A DNA stretch of 64,000 nt from Thermohalobaculum sp039816045 (GCA_039816045.1 JBCBYB010000009.1:62001-126000); one strand, 5' to 3'. Positions 52,684 through 62,396 are shown, numbered from the stretch's first letter. A program made the numbers and translations. Notes: generated from the letters alone by a model not told the origin.

Positions 52684-53499
52684 CATGAACCCCGCCGCCA
52701 AAAGATCCCGGCTGCCCGCTATCGGGTGACCAACTGGCCTGAGTATGACCGCGGGCTGGACCGCACCGCGGCGACGAACCCGGGGCGGGCAGCCGGGGTA
52801 CTCGGATCTTGCGATCGAAACGGTGCTGATGCTGGCGACGGTCTTTCGCCTTCCGCTGCGCCAAGCCGAGGGGTTCACGCGCTAGGTGATGGAGTTGATG
52901 GACTTCGATCTCGCCGTGCCGGATCACACCACGTTGGCCCGCAGGCGGCGGACGGTGTCGGTGAACATGAACGCGCCCAGGCGGACGGGCCCCGTGGACC
53001 TCGTTCTCGATAGCACCGGGCTGAAGTTCTGCGGCCCCGACGAGTGGGACCGGCTCAAGCACGGCGAAAAGCGTCGCGCGTGGCGGAAGTTACCTATCGC
53101 CGTTGATGCGAGCACGGGCGAGACCTTGGCCCATGTGCTTACCGACAGAGACACCTCAGACGCGGCCATGGCCTACCCGCTGGTTGCCAGCGCCGGCGGC
53201 CGGATCCGCACGGTCATCGCCCCTCTCAGCGTTTGCAAGGCAAACGCCTGCCGGGCAGTGGACGGCGCCTATGACGGCGCCCCGGTCTACGACGCGATCC
53301 GGCGGGCCAGGCCGCCGCGCTCGCGGCCCGCGGGCGGATGGCCTGGCAGAAGAACCACGGATGAGGGCTGCGTTCCCATGCCGAGACCGCTGTCTTCCGG
53401 CTCAAGCACACCGGCGGGGACCGGCTCGCAGCAAGAACATTCGGTGCACAGTGCCGGGAAGGGGCGCTCAGGATCGCGGCCGAAATCAAGGCCATAAGC
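52684..53499 (+). pseudogene. IS5-family transposase, multiply broken
   Basis: Pieces in successive frames: RYRVTNWPEYDRGL, then a deletion, QPGYSDLAIETVLMLATVFR and LPLRQAEGFTR ending at TAG (52883-52885), then VPDHTTLARRRRTVSVN and VDLVLDSTGLKFCGPDEWDR, and after DGAYDGAPVYDAIRRA another shift. The DDE residues around DSTGLK and DGAYDGAP are kept but no frame is whole. No clear terminal inverted repeats were found. Confidence 0.8.
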
Positions 53500-53689
53500 C
53501 TCGCCAAACCAATGACCATTCGCATCGACTGATCCAAGGGGAAAGGGGGTCATTCTCCCTTAAGCAGGTCCATGCACCACGGCCGCGCCCAGCCTATCGT
53601 TTGGCCTCGCCTAATGCTAAGGATGCCTCCTCTATGGCTTTTACTTGTGGGTCGTGCATCGTTCCGAGCGCCTCGGCCTGGCTATGCCG

Positions 53690-56152
53690 CTAGGCTGTTT
53701 CGAGATCGTACAGGAGATATCCGTCAGCTTCACCGGCAATGAAGCCGACGCGTTCGTGTTTGTGGTTCTGTTCCCAGTCGACGGATTGGTCTTCGTGCAC
53801 CCGCACCAATGCCTGGCCATTTTTGGCTGTGAAGCGCACCGTCGCCGCCTCCGTGTCGCGCATGGTCTGCATATCCGCGAGGAACACGTCCCCCCACGTG
53901 AAATCCTCGACACCAGTTTGTTCCCACCGGAAGCCCGCGCCCTTCTTACCGGCATCAAAGGCAACGCTGTCGGTCGCCTCGACCGCAATCCAGTCGACCA
54001 GGGCGTTGAGATCGTTGTCGAGCCGCGCGTCCTCCTCCTGGAGCATCACCTTGAAACCCTCCGCGGTCACATCGTCATTGCGCGCGGTGACCGTCACGTC
54101 GGCGCCGGCTTTGGCTTGGCTGAGAACCACGGGAGAGGTCTCGAATGCCGTCTCGAACCCTACTGAGGCCGGACCCCACGTTCCTGCCACTGTCGAACCC
54201 GCCTGGATTACCGTGCCGTCCTCAAGTGCATGGGCGCCGGCGGTGGCAGCCATCCAGCTGATAGCCTCGACATCGGCGCGGATGCCATCCTGATAGGCCC
54301 ATTCGTCGAGCTGAAACTCAAAACCGTCTTCAGTGACATTGCGCACAGCGGGCACAATCGGATCTCCGTGGCTCCACGAGGCGGGGCCCATAACGACAAC
54401 CGCATTGGGGATCGCCTCTGCGAACTTGACCGAAAACCAGCCATCCGGATCATCCTGCAGCACGGTCTCGGTGCCCATCTCCAGGCGCGGCGCGGGCTCG
54501 GGCGTCGGCACCGGTTCGGGCGTGGGTTCGGGTTCCGGCTCCGGTTCGGGCTCGGGAGGGGTCGGCAGATCGTCCGAGATCTTGGTCGAGGTGGCGCTTG
54601 GATCGAAATTCAGCGCGTGCTGTTTGCCGCCGAGATCGGCTTCGGAGCGATGGATAACCTGGATCTGGTCGAGGGCCACCTTTTGCGAACGCCCGGCGAC
54701 ATAGATCGTCCACTCGCCCACATAGCCGGATGGGATGTCGAGTGCGAGAAAGGATCCATGTTGCCCCTCCTCCTGGATGGCCCAGGACCAAGTCAGTGGA
54801 TCGAGCCCCCCGCCGTCGAAGCCGGTCTCCTCCCCGCGTCCGTTCGCAAAGACTTTGCTCCACGCTAGCTGACCCCCGGTGGAGACGTCTGAAATGGCCG
54901 TTTTGTTGTTCAGGATTGGCCCGCCTGCGGCCGAGGCGAAATAGATGTCGTTGCCTTGGTCGCCGTGGTCGACGCCCTGGCCCTCTGGTTTGATCATGCG
55001 GATGCCGACATAGTATCGCCCACTCGGGTCGCCCTCTTCGATGGTGAAGGTGTAGGCCATGGGCGTGGTCTGGTGGATCCACTCTTTCTGTAGATAGCTT
55101 TGGTTCTTAGCCGGCAGGATCCGGTCCTTGGTGTCGTTGCGCCAAAGGACGCCGTCGCCAGAGATGTCCTCGATCTCAACGCCGCCGAACTCTGTCGTGA
55201 CCGCCCAAAGGTCCGCGAACTTCTCCCAACTGGCGCGGCCGTCATTGAGCACGCGGATCCCGTCCTCCGCCTCGATAACAGCCCGCTTGTCCACCACGGC
55301 GTGCACATCATAGGTCAGGAGCGGCTCTGGCACGGGATCTGGCTCTGGCGCCAGGCTTTGCCCGGCCTCGATGAACGACTGTGCCTCGCGAGGATCGAGC
55401 CTGGCCGTCGGATCGGTCTCCGTCAGCGCCCAGAGCAGCATTGCAGCATCCGAGGCGTCGTAAGAGATGTCGGAATAATAGGGGTTCATGCCCTCAGGCG
55501 TTGCCGGCGGACCCTCTGGCCCGTTCGCCAGATCCATGATCGCGTTCGCTTGCTGGATCACCAGATCATCGGATGCGTCCAACCACTCCCACCACTTGCT
55601 CTTAAAGCCGCTGCCGGGAACGTTGGTCGTCGGCGTGGTGAACCCGTTGCGATCGGCAATGTCGATGAACGTCACGTCTGGGAATTCGGCCTTGAGCGTG
55701 GACCAAGGCACACCTTGCGCCTCATTCCATACCGAATGGGACACAAGCGTTATGTTCGAGAGGTTCGCAGGGTTCACCCGCTGCAGAGCGTCATAGGTGG
55801 CGGTCATCGGGCCGCCTTCCAGGATCAAAACCTGCTCGCCGCTGTCGAGCATCTCGACCAGGTCGTCTTCCGTTCGGGACGCATCGTCTTCATAGCTGCG
55901 TGTGTCGATCCCGAGCCCGTTGGCGAAATCGGCGGCTCGCTCCATCGCCTCAGCCTGCCAGGGCACCGACGCCTCGAAGCGGTTGTTGCTGTAGAAGAAA
56001 CTAGTGCTGTCCTCGATCCCCGCAGCCTTGGCAAGCAGGGCCGCGATGGGTAGCGCCGCAATGTCATCGGGGTCGTTGTTGTTCCCGTCGAAATGAAACA
56101 CCACGCGGTCGAACGTCCCTGAACCGATGAGACTGGATGGGTTGATGTCCAT
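53690..56152 (-). CDS. Large modular protein: nucleoside-hydrolase-like domain plus tandem C-terminal beta repeats
   Basis: 820 aa. The N-terminal 280 residues begin FDRVVFHFDGNNNDPDDIAA, a D-x-N-x-DPDD motif like nucleoside hydrolases and DUF1593 proteins. Next comes a carbohydrate-binding-like module (VIEAEDGIRVLNDGRASWEK, GRYYVGIRMIKP), a linker of Pro-Glu repeats, and two related C-terminal units (each with GPASW or GPASV, a V..V.N.T..GF segment, and W.A). No signal peptide is obvious. A polysaccharide-binding surface or secreted protein is plausible. AGAGGG precedes ATG 56152. Confidence 0.5.
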   Translation of the reverse strand: MDINPSSLIGSGTFDRVVFHFDGNNNDPDDIAALPIAALLAKAAGIEDSTSFFYSNNRFEASVPWQAEAMERAADFANGLGIDTRSYEDDASRTEDDLVEMLDSGEQVLILEGGPMTATYDALQRVNPANLSNITLVSHSVWNEAQGVPWSTLKAEFPDVTFIDIADRNGFTTPTTNVPGSGFKSKWWEWLDASDDLVIQQANAIMDLANGPEGPPATPEGMNPYYSDISYDASDAAMLLWALTETDPTARLDPREAQSFIEAGQSLAPEPDPVPEPLLTYDVHAVVDKRAVIEAEDGIRVLNDGRASWEKFADLWAVTTEFGGVEIEDISGDGVLWRNDTKDRILPAKNQSYLQKEWIHQTTPMAYTFTIEEGDPSGRYYVGIRMIKPEGQGVDHGDQGNDIYFASAAGGPILNNKTAISDVSTGGQLAWSKVFANGRGEETGFDGGGLDPLTWSWAIQEEGQHGSFLALDIPSGYVGEWTIYVAGRSQKVALDQIQVIHRSEADLGGKQHALNFDPSATSTKISDDLPTPPEPEPEPEPEPTPEPVPTPEPAPRLEMGTETVLQDDPDGWFSVKFAEAIPNAVVVMGPASWSHGDPIVPAVRNVTEDGFEFQLDEWAYQDGIRADVEAISWMAATAGAHALEDGTVIQAGSTVAGTWGPASVGFETAFETSPVVLSQAKAGADVTVTARNDDVTAEGFKVMLQEEDARLDNDLNALVDWIAVEATDSVAFDAGKKGAGFRWEQTGVEDFTWGDVFLADMQTMRDTEAATVRFTAKNGQALVRVHEDQSVDWEQNHKHERVGFIAGEADGYLLYDLETA

Positions 56153-56413
56153 GACGTACCCTCTGCATTCTTGGCCGGAGATCTCTGCGCGTCTCTCCCA
56201 GCGACACGGGAGACTCATCCAGAACGGGTTCGGCCAACACACCCCTTGCCCAGCGGTTGTACCAGTTGTGCGGCGGCTCAAGCCAATGCGCTCGGTGCCA
56301 ATCTCAGTGAGATCCGGGCAAATTGCGCCAATCTGCTTCGCTTGCTTGCTTGATCTGTCGTTTTGGTGGAAGTGGTAGATGTGCTTTGCATCCGATCGGA
56401 GCGGTGAGGCGTC
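56153..56413. other. Divergent promoter region
   Basis: 260 bp between the modular-protein gene and the AraC-family gene; it should contain both promoters. I see no clear operator. Confidence 0.35.
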
Positions 56414-57460
56414 GTGAAGTTTCGGGACATTCCAGCACCGCAGGGGTCGTCTGCCGTGGTGATCCCGACCGTGGCCTTCGCGCTGAAGCAAGGCATCGAT
56501 GCCAGGAAGATCGAAGCGCGCATCGGCCTGCCGCTGGCGGAGCTTAACACCTGGGAGGAGCGGGTCGGCGATGAGGTTCTCCCGCGGCTTTGGGCCCTGA
56601 TCACCGAAGAGACCGCGCGTTCGGCGCCGCCGCCCACGCTCGAGATGGCCCGCATCGCGCCGATTTCTTTCTTCGGGCACATTTCCAGTTTTTCCCGCGT
56701 CGCGCCTGATCTGGCCTCGACATTGCAGGCGCTCGCGCAGAACTGCGATCTGATCAGCGACCGGGCCATGTCCGAGTTCGAGATCTCTGGCTCTTATGCG
56801 ATCTTGCGGGCTTGGCATCCCCTCGAGGTTCTGGATGGCGGGCGCTCGCACGAGCTCTGCTCGGCGATGATCAGCCGGCTGATCACCCATGTGTTCGGCG
56901 ATGATGTGCGCGCGACCGAAGTGCGGTTCGGCTTCGAGAGCGATAGCGCGCGTGAGCCCTTTGAGCAGTTTTTCGGATCGACCGTCCGGTTCGACCCTTC
57001 TGTTGGCGGCGGCGTCACCATGGTGTTCGAGAGATCCCTCCTGCAGCGGCGCAACCCGAAGGCCAATGAGGTCGCGGCGCGCTTCATGGAGGGCTTCATC
57101 ACCGAACTACGCTCGCAGCAGGTCCGTGACGGCTACCCGCGGGAGCTTTGGCGACTGCGCGGTGCGATTTCCGCCGCGATTCAGGACGGGCGGTCTCTGC
57201 GTGCGCCCGATATTGCCAAACGTGCCGGCATGAGCCTGCGGTCCACGCAGAGACTGGCCGAACAGTTCGGCGTTACGCTGCGCCAGTTGGTGGACGAAGC
57301 AAGGCTGGACCGCGCGAAAGCACTTCTGACCGTGAACCCCGCGGCGACGGTTGACGATGTTGGACGGCAACTCGGCTTTCGCGAACCGAGTGGGTTTCGT
57401 CGGGCGTTCAAGAAATGGTCGGGAGAGAGCGTCGGTCAGTTCCGCAATCGCCTGCGCTAG
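56414..57460 (+). CDS. AraC-family regulator with AraC_N domain
   Basis: 348 aa, starting at GTG 56414. The N-terminal Arabinose-bd (AraC_N) domain is clear (VVIPTVAFALKQGIDARKIE, EQFFGSTVRFDPSVGG), and the C-terminal HTH_18 has RAPDIAKRAGMSLRSTQRLA and TVDDVGRQLGFREPSGFRRA. Such regulators control lipid, sterol or virulence genes. It may regulate the divergent modular-protein gene. Confidence 0.87.
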   Translation: MKFRDIPAPQGSSAVVIPTVAFALKQGIDARKIEARIGLPLAELNTWEERVGDEVLPRLWALITEETARSAPPPTLEMARIAPISFFGHISSFSRVAPDLASTLQALAQNCDLISDRAMSEFEISGSYAILRAWHPLEVLDGGRSHELCSAMISRLITHVFGDDVRATEVRFGFESDSAREPFEQFFGSTVRFDPSVGGGVTMVFERSLLQRRNPKANEVAARFMEGFITELRSQQVRDGYPRELWRLRGAISAAIQDGRSLRAPDIAKRAGMSLRSTQRLAEQFGVTLRQLVDEARLDRAKALLTVNPAATVDDVGRQLGFREPSGFRRAFKKWSGESVGQFRNRLR

Positions 57461-57517
57461 AAACCTTTTCATCTGTCAAGCCCACCTCCGATCAATCGCC
57501 GTTAACGTGACACCACC

Positions 57518-57649
57518 TCACCTTCCATAGCCGGCCCTTAGTGCCTTCGTCGCCGCTGCGTCCACGTCGAGGCTGTCGTCTTCGAGCGACCCTGTCAGGA
57601 CCACGGCGTAGACGTCCCGGGCCCGCTCGAGCGTCTCATAACTCTTGAA
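57518..57649 (-). pseudogene. C-terminal fragment of an unidentified gene, cut by the IS3 element
   Basis: 44 codons read out of the left IS end: FKSYETLERARDVYAVVLTG, then SLDVDAAATKALRAGYGR and a stop. It resembles the end of a metabolic enzyme but I cannot name the family. It is in the same orientation as the LysR remnant on the other side of the IS. Confidence 0.4.
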
Positions 57650-57684
57650 CTTGTTCCCTGATCCCGGACCAGGGTGCAATTCAT

Positions 57685-58350
57685 CTATGCGGCCGGAACC
57701 ATGACCATGTCTATCCTTGCCTGGGCTGACGTTCGGTAGCCGATGCTCGAGTGGCGGCGCTGCCGGTTGTAGAAGATCTCGATATACTCGAAGAGCGCGC
57801 GCTTCGCGCCCGCTCGGGTTCGAAACTGGGTGTTGTGCACGAGTTCCGTCTTGGGCGAGCCAAAGAAGCTCTGCATCGGAGCCTTGTCGCGCCATTGGTC
57901 CGAGAGACAATGGCGAGCGGAGATGTCGGCGAGCCAGACCGTTTCGGGCGCGTCAGTCTTGATGTTCCGGTCGAGCAGATTCGGCGCGATCGGATGAGAA
58001 TGCCGGCTGTCGGTCGTGATTGGTACCTTGCGCTTTCTGCGCGGCGGGCGAATACCATTGTCCTTGATAAGCTTGACGACCGTCCGCTTCGAGAGCTGAC
58101 GGCCCCGATCTCGCAACTCCGCGTGTATCCGCGGCGCTCCGTAACGGCGCTTTCAGGCCTCAAAGATCCCACGGATCTCCTCAACCAGCTCAGCACGTCT
58201 GACAGCGCGCTCGGCTCTGTGCGGGGTTGCGCGCTGCCGAGCATGATACCAGCTCCGAGAGGCGCCAAGGACCCGGCAAAGGAAACGGATCGAATGCGTG
58301 CCTGCCTAGGCGGCGACGAAGGCGCGCCTGGCCCTCACGGTTTCGCCGCC
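57685..58350 (-). pseudogene. IS3 OrfB transposase, deleted and interrupted
   Basis: Reads RYGAPRIHAELRDRGRQLSK, TTDSRHSHPIAPNLL, TVWLADI, then jumps to DKAPMQSFFGSPKTELVHNT and YNRQRRHSSIGYRTSAQARI. About 70 residues including the middle Asp are missing, the catalytic Glu (PMESFF) is Gln, and an in-frame TGA breaks it near 58153. Inactive. Confidence 0.85.
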
Positions 58351-58634
58351 CACTGAGCGAAAAAAGCCGAGGCCTTGCGCAAGACCTCCACCTCCTCTTT
58401 GAGCCGCTTGTTGTCGCGCCGAAGCTGCGTCAGCTCGGCCGCCTCGGCCCGTTGAGCGGCAATCGCCGCCGATGAGCCGGCCGCATCCAGCTCAAGCTTC
58501 CAGGTCTTGAGCTGCGTCGCCGTCACACTCACCTCCGCAGCCACGCTGCCATAGGTTGCCCCGGCCTCCGACAGCCGCGTGACCGCCTGCTCCTTGTCCT
58601 CCGGCGAGAACCGCCGCCTCGCTCGTTTCGTCAT
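58335..58634 (-). CDS. IS3 OrfA (HTH_Tnp_1)
   Basis: 99-aa OrfA, apparently intact: KRARRRFSPEDKEQAVTRLS (HTH), then LRRDNKRLKEEVEVLRKASA, the leucine-zipper end. ATG 58634 has GAAGG 7 nt upstream. Without OrfB it cannot support transposition. Confidence 0.85.
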   Translation of the reverse strand: MTKRARRRFSPEDKEQAVTRLSEAGATYGSVAAEVSVTATQLKTWKLELDAAGSSAAIAAQRAEAAELTQLRRDNKRLKEEVEVLRKASAFFAQWAAKP

Positions 58635-58691
58635 CCTCGTACCTTCAGGTCGGCTCATACTTTACCGCCTGGTCCGGGATCAGGGAGCAAG

Positions 58692-58955
58692 GTCATCTTG
58701 CGGACTCCGTCGGAGAAGTGCCGCATGCCAAGAGACATATCCGCCATGCCGGCTCTGCCGAGCGGGGTCAGTTTGAGGCCCTGACCCTTTCGCTGGACGA
58801 GTTGGGCCCCAATTGTTGCCTCGAGCTTCGCGACAAGGTCGCTTCACGGCGCCTGGCGTCACGTTGAACTCCTCTGCAGCGGCCCGGTAGCTCAAAAGCC
58901 GTCCGACCGTTTCAAAGGCCCGAAGCGCGTTGAGAGAGGGCATCCAATCGCTCAT
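58692..58955 (-). pseudogene. LysR-family regulator, frameshifted and truncated
   Basis: Starts at ATG 58955 with a GcvA-like HTH (MPSLNALRAFETVGRLLSYR, AAAEEFNVTPGAVK). A frameshift near 58840 moves the continuation (LVAKLEATIGAQLV, LTPLGRAGMADMSLGMRHFS) into another frame, and the IS3 end cuts it after about 85 codons. It is divergent from the aminomethyltransferase genes it presumably controlled. Confidence 0.8.
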
Positions 58956-59115
58956 GAATTGAGATTTTCTCAATCTGAAGCTGAGGTCAAATCTCATCGC
59001 TTCAGCCTTCTTTGTTGCTAGACACTCGCGTGGCGGCGGCCGATCGCATTCAGGCGCTGCGAGCGTCCGGCAGGAAAGCTGCGATCATCCGAGCTGGGGT
59101 TTCGGGAGAGGTCCA

Positions 59116-60300
59116 ATGAATAGACATCGCGTCGATGTGCCAAGCGATCTGGTCGCTTACCGACCGGGTGTCGCGAGCGGTGAACTGACCCGGCACCCGT
59201 TTCATGAGCACGAGCGGCCTCTGGGGCCGCATTACAGCGTCTACAACCGCCGTTTGATGGTCGTCGGCTTCGACACCAGAACCGTCGAGGATGGCTACTG
59301 GTTGCTTCGCCAGAAAGTCGGCCTGCTGCATACGGGGGAGCTTTCGCTGCAGTTCGAAGGCCTGGAAGCAGAGCGCCTGCTGAATGCGCTCTTCACCCGT
59401 GACATCGCCAAGCTCTAGATCGGCCGCTGCGGCTATGGCCTCGCCTGCTACGACGATGGCGGGATGATCGTTGACTGCGTCCTAATGCGGCTGGCGGAGG
59501 ACCGGTTCTGGTCCGTGCAGGCGGACGGCGACGTCTACAGCTGGGCGCGCGCGCACGGCACAGATATGGATGTCGAGATCACAGACCCTCATGTGTTTGT
59601 TTCGCAGGTGCAGGGGCCGAACGCTCTGAAGCTTCTTGAGGCGATGAGCGACGAGGGGCTGCCGGCAGGTTTCTCCTATTACGGCCTCGCCAGCGTCCGG
59701 TTCGGCGGACAGGAGTTCATCGTTTCCCGAACTGGGTTCACCAACGAGCTGGGGTGGGAGTTCTACACCGAAGCGCACCATGACGTCGAAGCGCTCTGGG
59801 CCCTGATGCAGCAACGTGGAGAGCCGCTCGGGCTCGATATGGCGCCTGTCGATGCGTTCAACACCCGGCGCATAGAGGCAGGGATCCTGAATGCGGGCTC
59901 CGACTTCGATCGGTTCACGACACCCTACGATGTTGGTCTTGGCCGCTTCGTCGATGAGAACAAGGGCGCGTTCATTGGCAGCACCGCCCTGAAGTCTGCC
60001 CGGAAGGGGCGGCGGCTCTTTCGCTTCAGGTGCTTGGCCAGCGCCGTCTCGATCTCTGGCGCTGTCGAGAATGACGGGCGTCGGATCGGCAAGGTCACTG
60101 CAGAAGCCGTCTCGCCCCTGCTGGGACACAGCCTGGGCTATGTATTGATAGATGCGCCTGAGCACGCCGCGGGCGACGTGATCTGGATCGGCTGTCGCGA
60201 CGGATCTCTGCACCCGGCAGAACTCGTGGAACCACCCTTCTATGATCAGGCCGCGGAGATCCCCATGGGTAAACTGGTCGACTTTCCCGAGCGGCCCTGA
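59116..60300 (+). pseudogene. GcvT-family aminomethyltransferase with in-frame amber codon
   Basis: One continuous frame of 394 codons apart from TAG at 59416-59418. Before it: MNRHRVDVPSDLVAYRPGVA and a YSVYNRRLMVVGF segment. After it: IGRCGYGLACYDDGGMIVDC, RLAEDRFWSVQADG, VSRTGFTNELGWEFYTEAHH. Read through, it matches full-length folate-dependent methyltransferases of the GcvT/DmdA type. The residue before is Leu and CAG to TAG is a single change, so a nonsense mutation is likely. AGAGG precedes ATG. A restart at ATG 59464 would give 278 aa. Confidence 0.75.
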
Positions 60301-60331
60301 CCAGCCCACTCTGCAAAGAGGACGATCAATA

Positions 60332-61438
60332 ATGGCACCCATCATATCGGTCGGACGTTTGCGCCGATCCCCCTTCTACCGATCGACCATCGCCGCGGGG
60401 GCCGAATCCCTTCTGACCTGTAACCGCATGCTGATCCCGCGCGGTTATGGAGACCGGGAAGCGGAGTACTGGCGGCTGATCAACGGCGTGTCGATGTGGG
60501 ATGTCTCAGCGCAGCGGCAGGTGCAGCTCAAGGGGCCGGATGCTGCCCGGCTGGCACAGATCCTGTGCGTTCGCGATCTTTCCGGCCAGCAGATCGGTCA
60601 GGGCAAGTATGTGGCGCTCTGCGACCATCGTGGGGTGCTGATCAACGACCCAACCGCGCTCAAGGTCGACGCAGATTGCTACTGGCTCTCGATCGGCAAC
60701 TCCGACATCTGGTTTTGGGCGCGCTGCGTCGCGGGCGAAAGGGGCCTCAATGTCGAGGTCAGCGAGCCGGACGTCTCGCCTCTCGCGATCCAGGGGCCGA
60801 AAGCGGAGGATGTGGTGGCGTCCCTCCTCGGTGAGTGGGTGAGGGAGCTGAAGTATTTCTGGTTCAGGGATGCCCTGATCGACGGTATCCCGCTCAAGGT
60901 GGTGCGCGCGGGCTGGTCAAAGCAGGGCGGTTTCGAGCTCTTCCTCATGGATGGTTCCAAAGGCGACCGCCTCCGGCAGCTGGTAGCGGAGGCAGGCGCG
61001 CCCTTCGGCATCGGACCCGGATACCCCAACCCTTCGGAGCGGACCGAGAGCGGGCTTCTCAACTGGGGAACCGACACCGACGAAGAAACGAACCCGTTCG
61101 AGGTCCGTTTGGGCAGGTTTCTCGATCTGGATGTTAGCTACGACGTCATCGGGGTCCAGGCTCTCCGGCGGATCAAGGCTGATGGGGTGCGGCGCCATCA
61201 GCTTGGCATCATGCTAGAGAGTGTGGAGGAACCCGAAGATCAGTCGATATGGTTCCCGATCGAAAAGAGCGGCACCCTTATCGGCCACATGACCCACAAG
61301 GCGTGGTCTTACAGGCTCGAACGCATGATCGGCTACGCGCTCGTCTCCTTCGAGGCCAAGCCCGGCGATGCCGTTGAAGTCCAGGCGGGCGAACAGCGGA
61401 TCGGGGGCGAACTCGCAGCGCTCCCTTTCATGAGATGA
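60332..61438 (+). CDS. DmdA-like aminomethyltransferase (GcvT family)
   Basis: 368-aa cytoplasmic enzyme close in pattern to DMSP demethylase DmdA: RLRRSPFYRSTIAAGAES, QVQLKGPDAARLAQILCVRD, ADCYWLSIGNSDIWFWARCV, EPDVSPLAIQGPKAEDVVAS and SKQGGFELFLMDGSKG. These transfer a methyl or methylene group from an onium compound to tetrahydrofolate. Whether the substrate is DMSP, a betaine or another compound cannot be read here. It is the partner of the amber-interrupted paralogue 31 bp upstream. Confidence 0.75.
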   Translation: MAPIISVGRLRRSPFYRSTIAAGAESLLTCNRMLIPRGYGDREAEYWRLINGVSMWDVSAQRQVQLKGPDAARLAQILCVRDLSGQQIGQGKYVALCDHRGVLINDPTALKVDADCYWLSIGNSDIWFWARCVAGERGLNVEVSEPDVSPLAIQGPKAEDVVASLLGEWVRELKYFWFRDALIDGIPLKVVRAGWSKQGGFELFLMDGSKGDRLRQLVAEAGAPFGIGPGYPNPSERTESGLLNWGTDTDEETNPFEVRLGRFLDLDVSYDVIGVQALRRIKADGVRRHQLGIMLESVEEPEDQSIWFPIEKSGTLIGHMTHKAWSYRLERMIGYALVSFEAKPGDAVEVQAGEQRIGGELAALPFMR

Positions 61439-61753
61439 CACCCGCTGACGGGCAACACCCGGGGCGGACCTCCGGGAACACCTGCTCACGGCGCTGATCG
61501 CGCCGGCTTGGCGCTCTTACTCTGGGAAGAGGCCCCGCCCATTCAGCTCTTCGTTGCATCGTTCGTTTTTCGCGGGGATGGCGTCACTCCATGCGGAGGG
61601 CGTCGTCGTCACGACCACAGCTTCGAGCCGCTCTGACGAAGCGCGCCCAGCGATCCAAGGGTGTTCTTGGCCTAACCCGACCTTGGTTTGGACTGCCGCG
61701 AATGTCGGCAATCCGCCCTTCCTTGCAGCAAGAACGATAGAGCATCCGCACCT
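61439..61753. other. Gene-free stretch
   Basis: 315 bp between the DmdA-like gene and ccdB with no supportable ORF and no clear terminator. Confidence 0.4.
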
Positions 61754-62053
61754 TCAGAAGCCCTGGAACAGAAAATCAACGGCCCGGGTCACGTCATCGG
61801 AGCGGTCTACGAGATTGCCAGCGGACGCACCTAGGATTGAGGTCGGGACCGCCGAGAGAAACTGGGTGACGAGCACATGCGGCCCGTCCGGGAGATCGAT
61901 GACCGGGTTCAAGATGCGCGCCGGGTGGGGCGCGTCGTCGATTGGCATCAGCGGCACCACCACGCGGGTCGTCAGCCCGTCGAGCAGGTCGCTCTGGATG
62001 TCGAGGACATAGCCGTTGCCAGCCGGGGCCCGGTGAATGTCGAACCGAGCCAC
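61754..62053 (-). CDS. ccdB: CcdB-family gyrase-poison toxin
   Basis: 99-aa toxin with the CcdB layout: MARFDIHRAPAGNGYVLDIQ, SDLLDGLTTRVVVPL, and the C-terminal AVDFLFQGF, where E. coli CcdB has LMFWGI. The Trp needed for gyrase poisoning in F CcdB is Gln here, as in several chromosomal homologues, so its activity is uncertain. The GTG start shares a base with the antitoxin's TAG. Confidence 0.85.
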   Translation of the reverse strand: MARFDIHRAPAGNGYVLDIQSDLLDGLTTRVVVPLMPIDDAPHPARILNPVIDLPDGPHVLVTQFLSAVPTSILGASAGNLVDRSDDVTRAVDFLFQGF

Positions 62054-62289
62054 TAGAACTGCCGGTGGCGGGCGAGCGGCAATCCGCGCTTCTCCACCCA
62101 GCCGTTCGAACTTTCGATCGCGGCCGCATTCTCATTCATCCACTCATCGATCCGGGCCTGGCGTACGGCCGCCTGCAGACCGTCCTCGGCGGCGCGGCTC
62201 AGATTGACGCCCAGACGCTTCGCATCGGCGAGCAGCTCTTCATCTAGGGTCAGGTTGGTCGCGCGTCGCGATCGCTCCGTGGTGCCCAT
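62053..62289 (-). CDS. ccdA: CcdA-family antitoxin
   Basis: 78-aa ribbon-helix-helix antitoxin: RRATNLTLDEELLADAKRLG, then VNLSRAAEDGLQAAVRQARI and a tail with NENAAAIESSNGWVEKRGLP, the CcdB-binding motif. ATG 62289 has GGAGG 5 nt upstream; an in-frame ATG at 62301 overlaps that SD. Confidence 0.88.
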   Translation of the reverse strand: MGTTERSRRATNLTLDEELLADAKRLGVNLSRAAEDGLQAAVRQARIDEWMNENAAAIESSNGWVEKRGLPLARHRQF

Positions 62290-62307
62290 CACTTCCTCCA
62301 TCGAAGA

Positions 62308-62326
62308 TGCGCATATTATATGCGCA
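62308..62326. promoter_or_regulatory. Palindrome, CcdAB operator candidate
   Basis: TGCGCATA-TTA-TATGCGCA, perfect 8-bp arms, 18 bp before the ccdA start. Confidence 0.65.
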
Positions 62327-62396
62327 CTGCAGCTGAGTGAAAAGTCCCGCGACCAAGCTAGATTCGCTCGGTCGACCGGCTCGGTGACGACCTCGC

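Larger units (their letters stand above)
57650..58691 (-). mobile_element. IS3-family element, internally deleted
   Basis: Bounded by 24-bp inverted repeats (57650-57673 and 58668-58691, one mismatch); the inner 19 bp TCCCTGATCCCGGACCAGG match perfectly. Length about 1.04 kb against 1.2-1.5 kb for complete IS3 elements. No target duplication is evident. It separates a C-terminal gene fragment from a truncated LysR gene. Confidence 0.8.

Noticed and set aside
54485..54565. Hexamer-like tandem repeats as a microsatellite or CRISPR-like array
   Set aside because: They simply encode the Pro-Glu linker of the modular protein; there are no spacers.
59416..59418. TAG as a pyrrolysine codon
   Set aside because: Pyrrolysine use is not expected in this host group, the family is not a Pyl-dependent methyltransferase, and one C-to-T change explains it.
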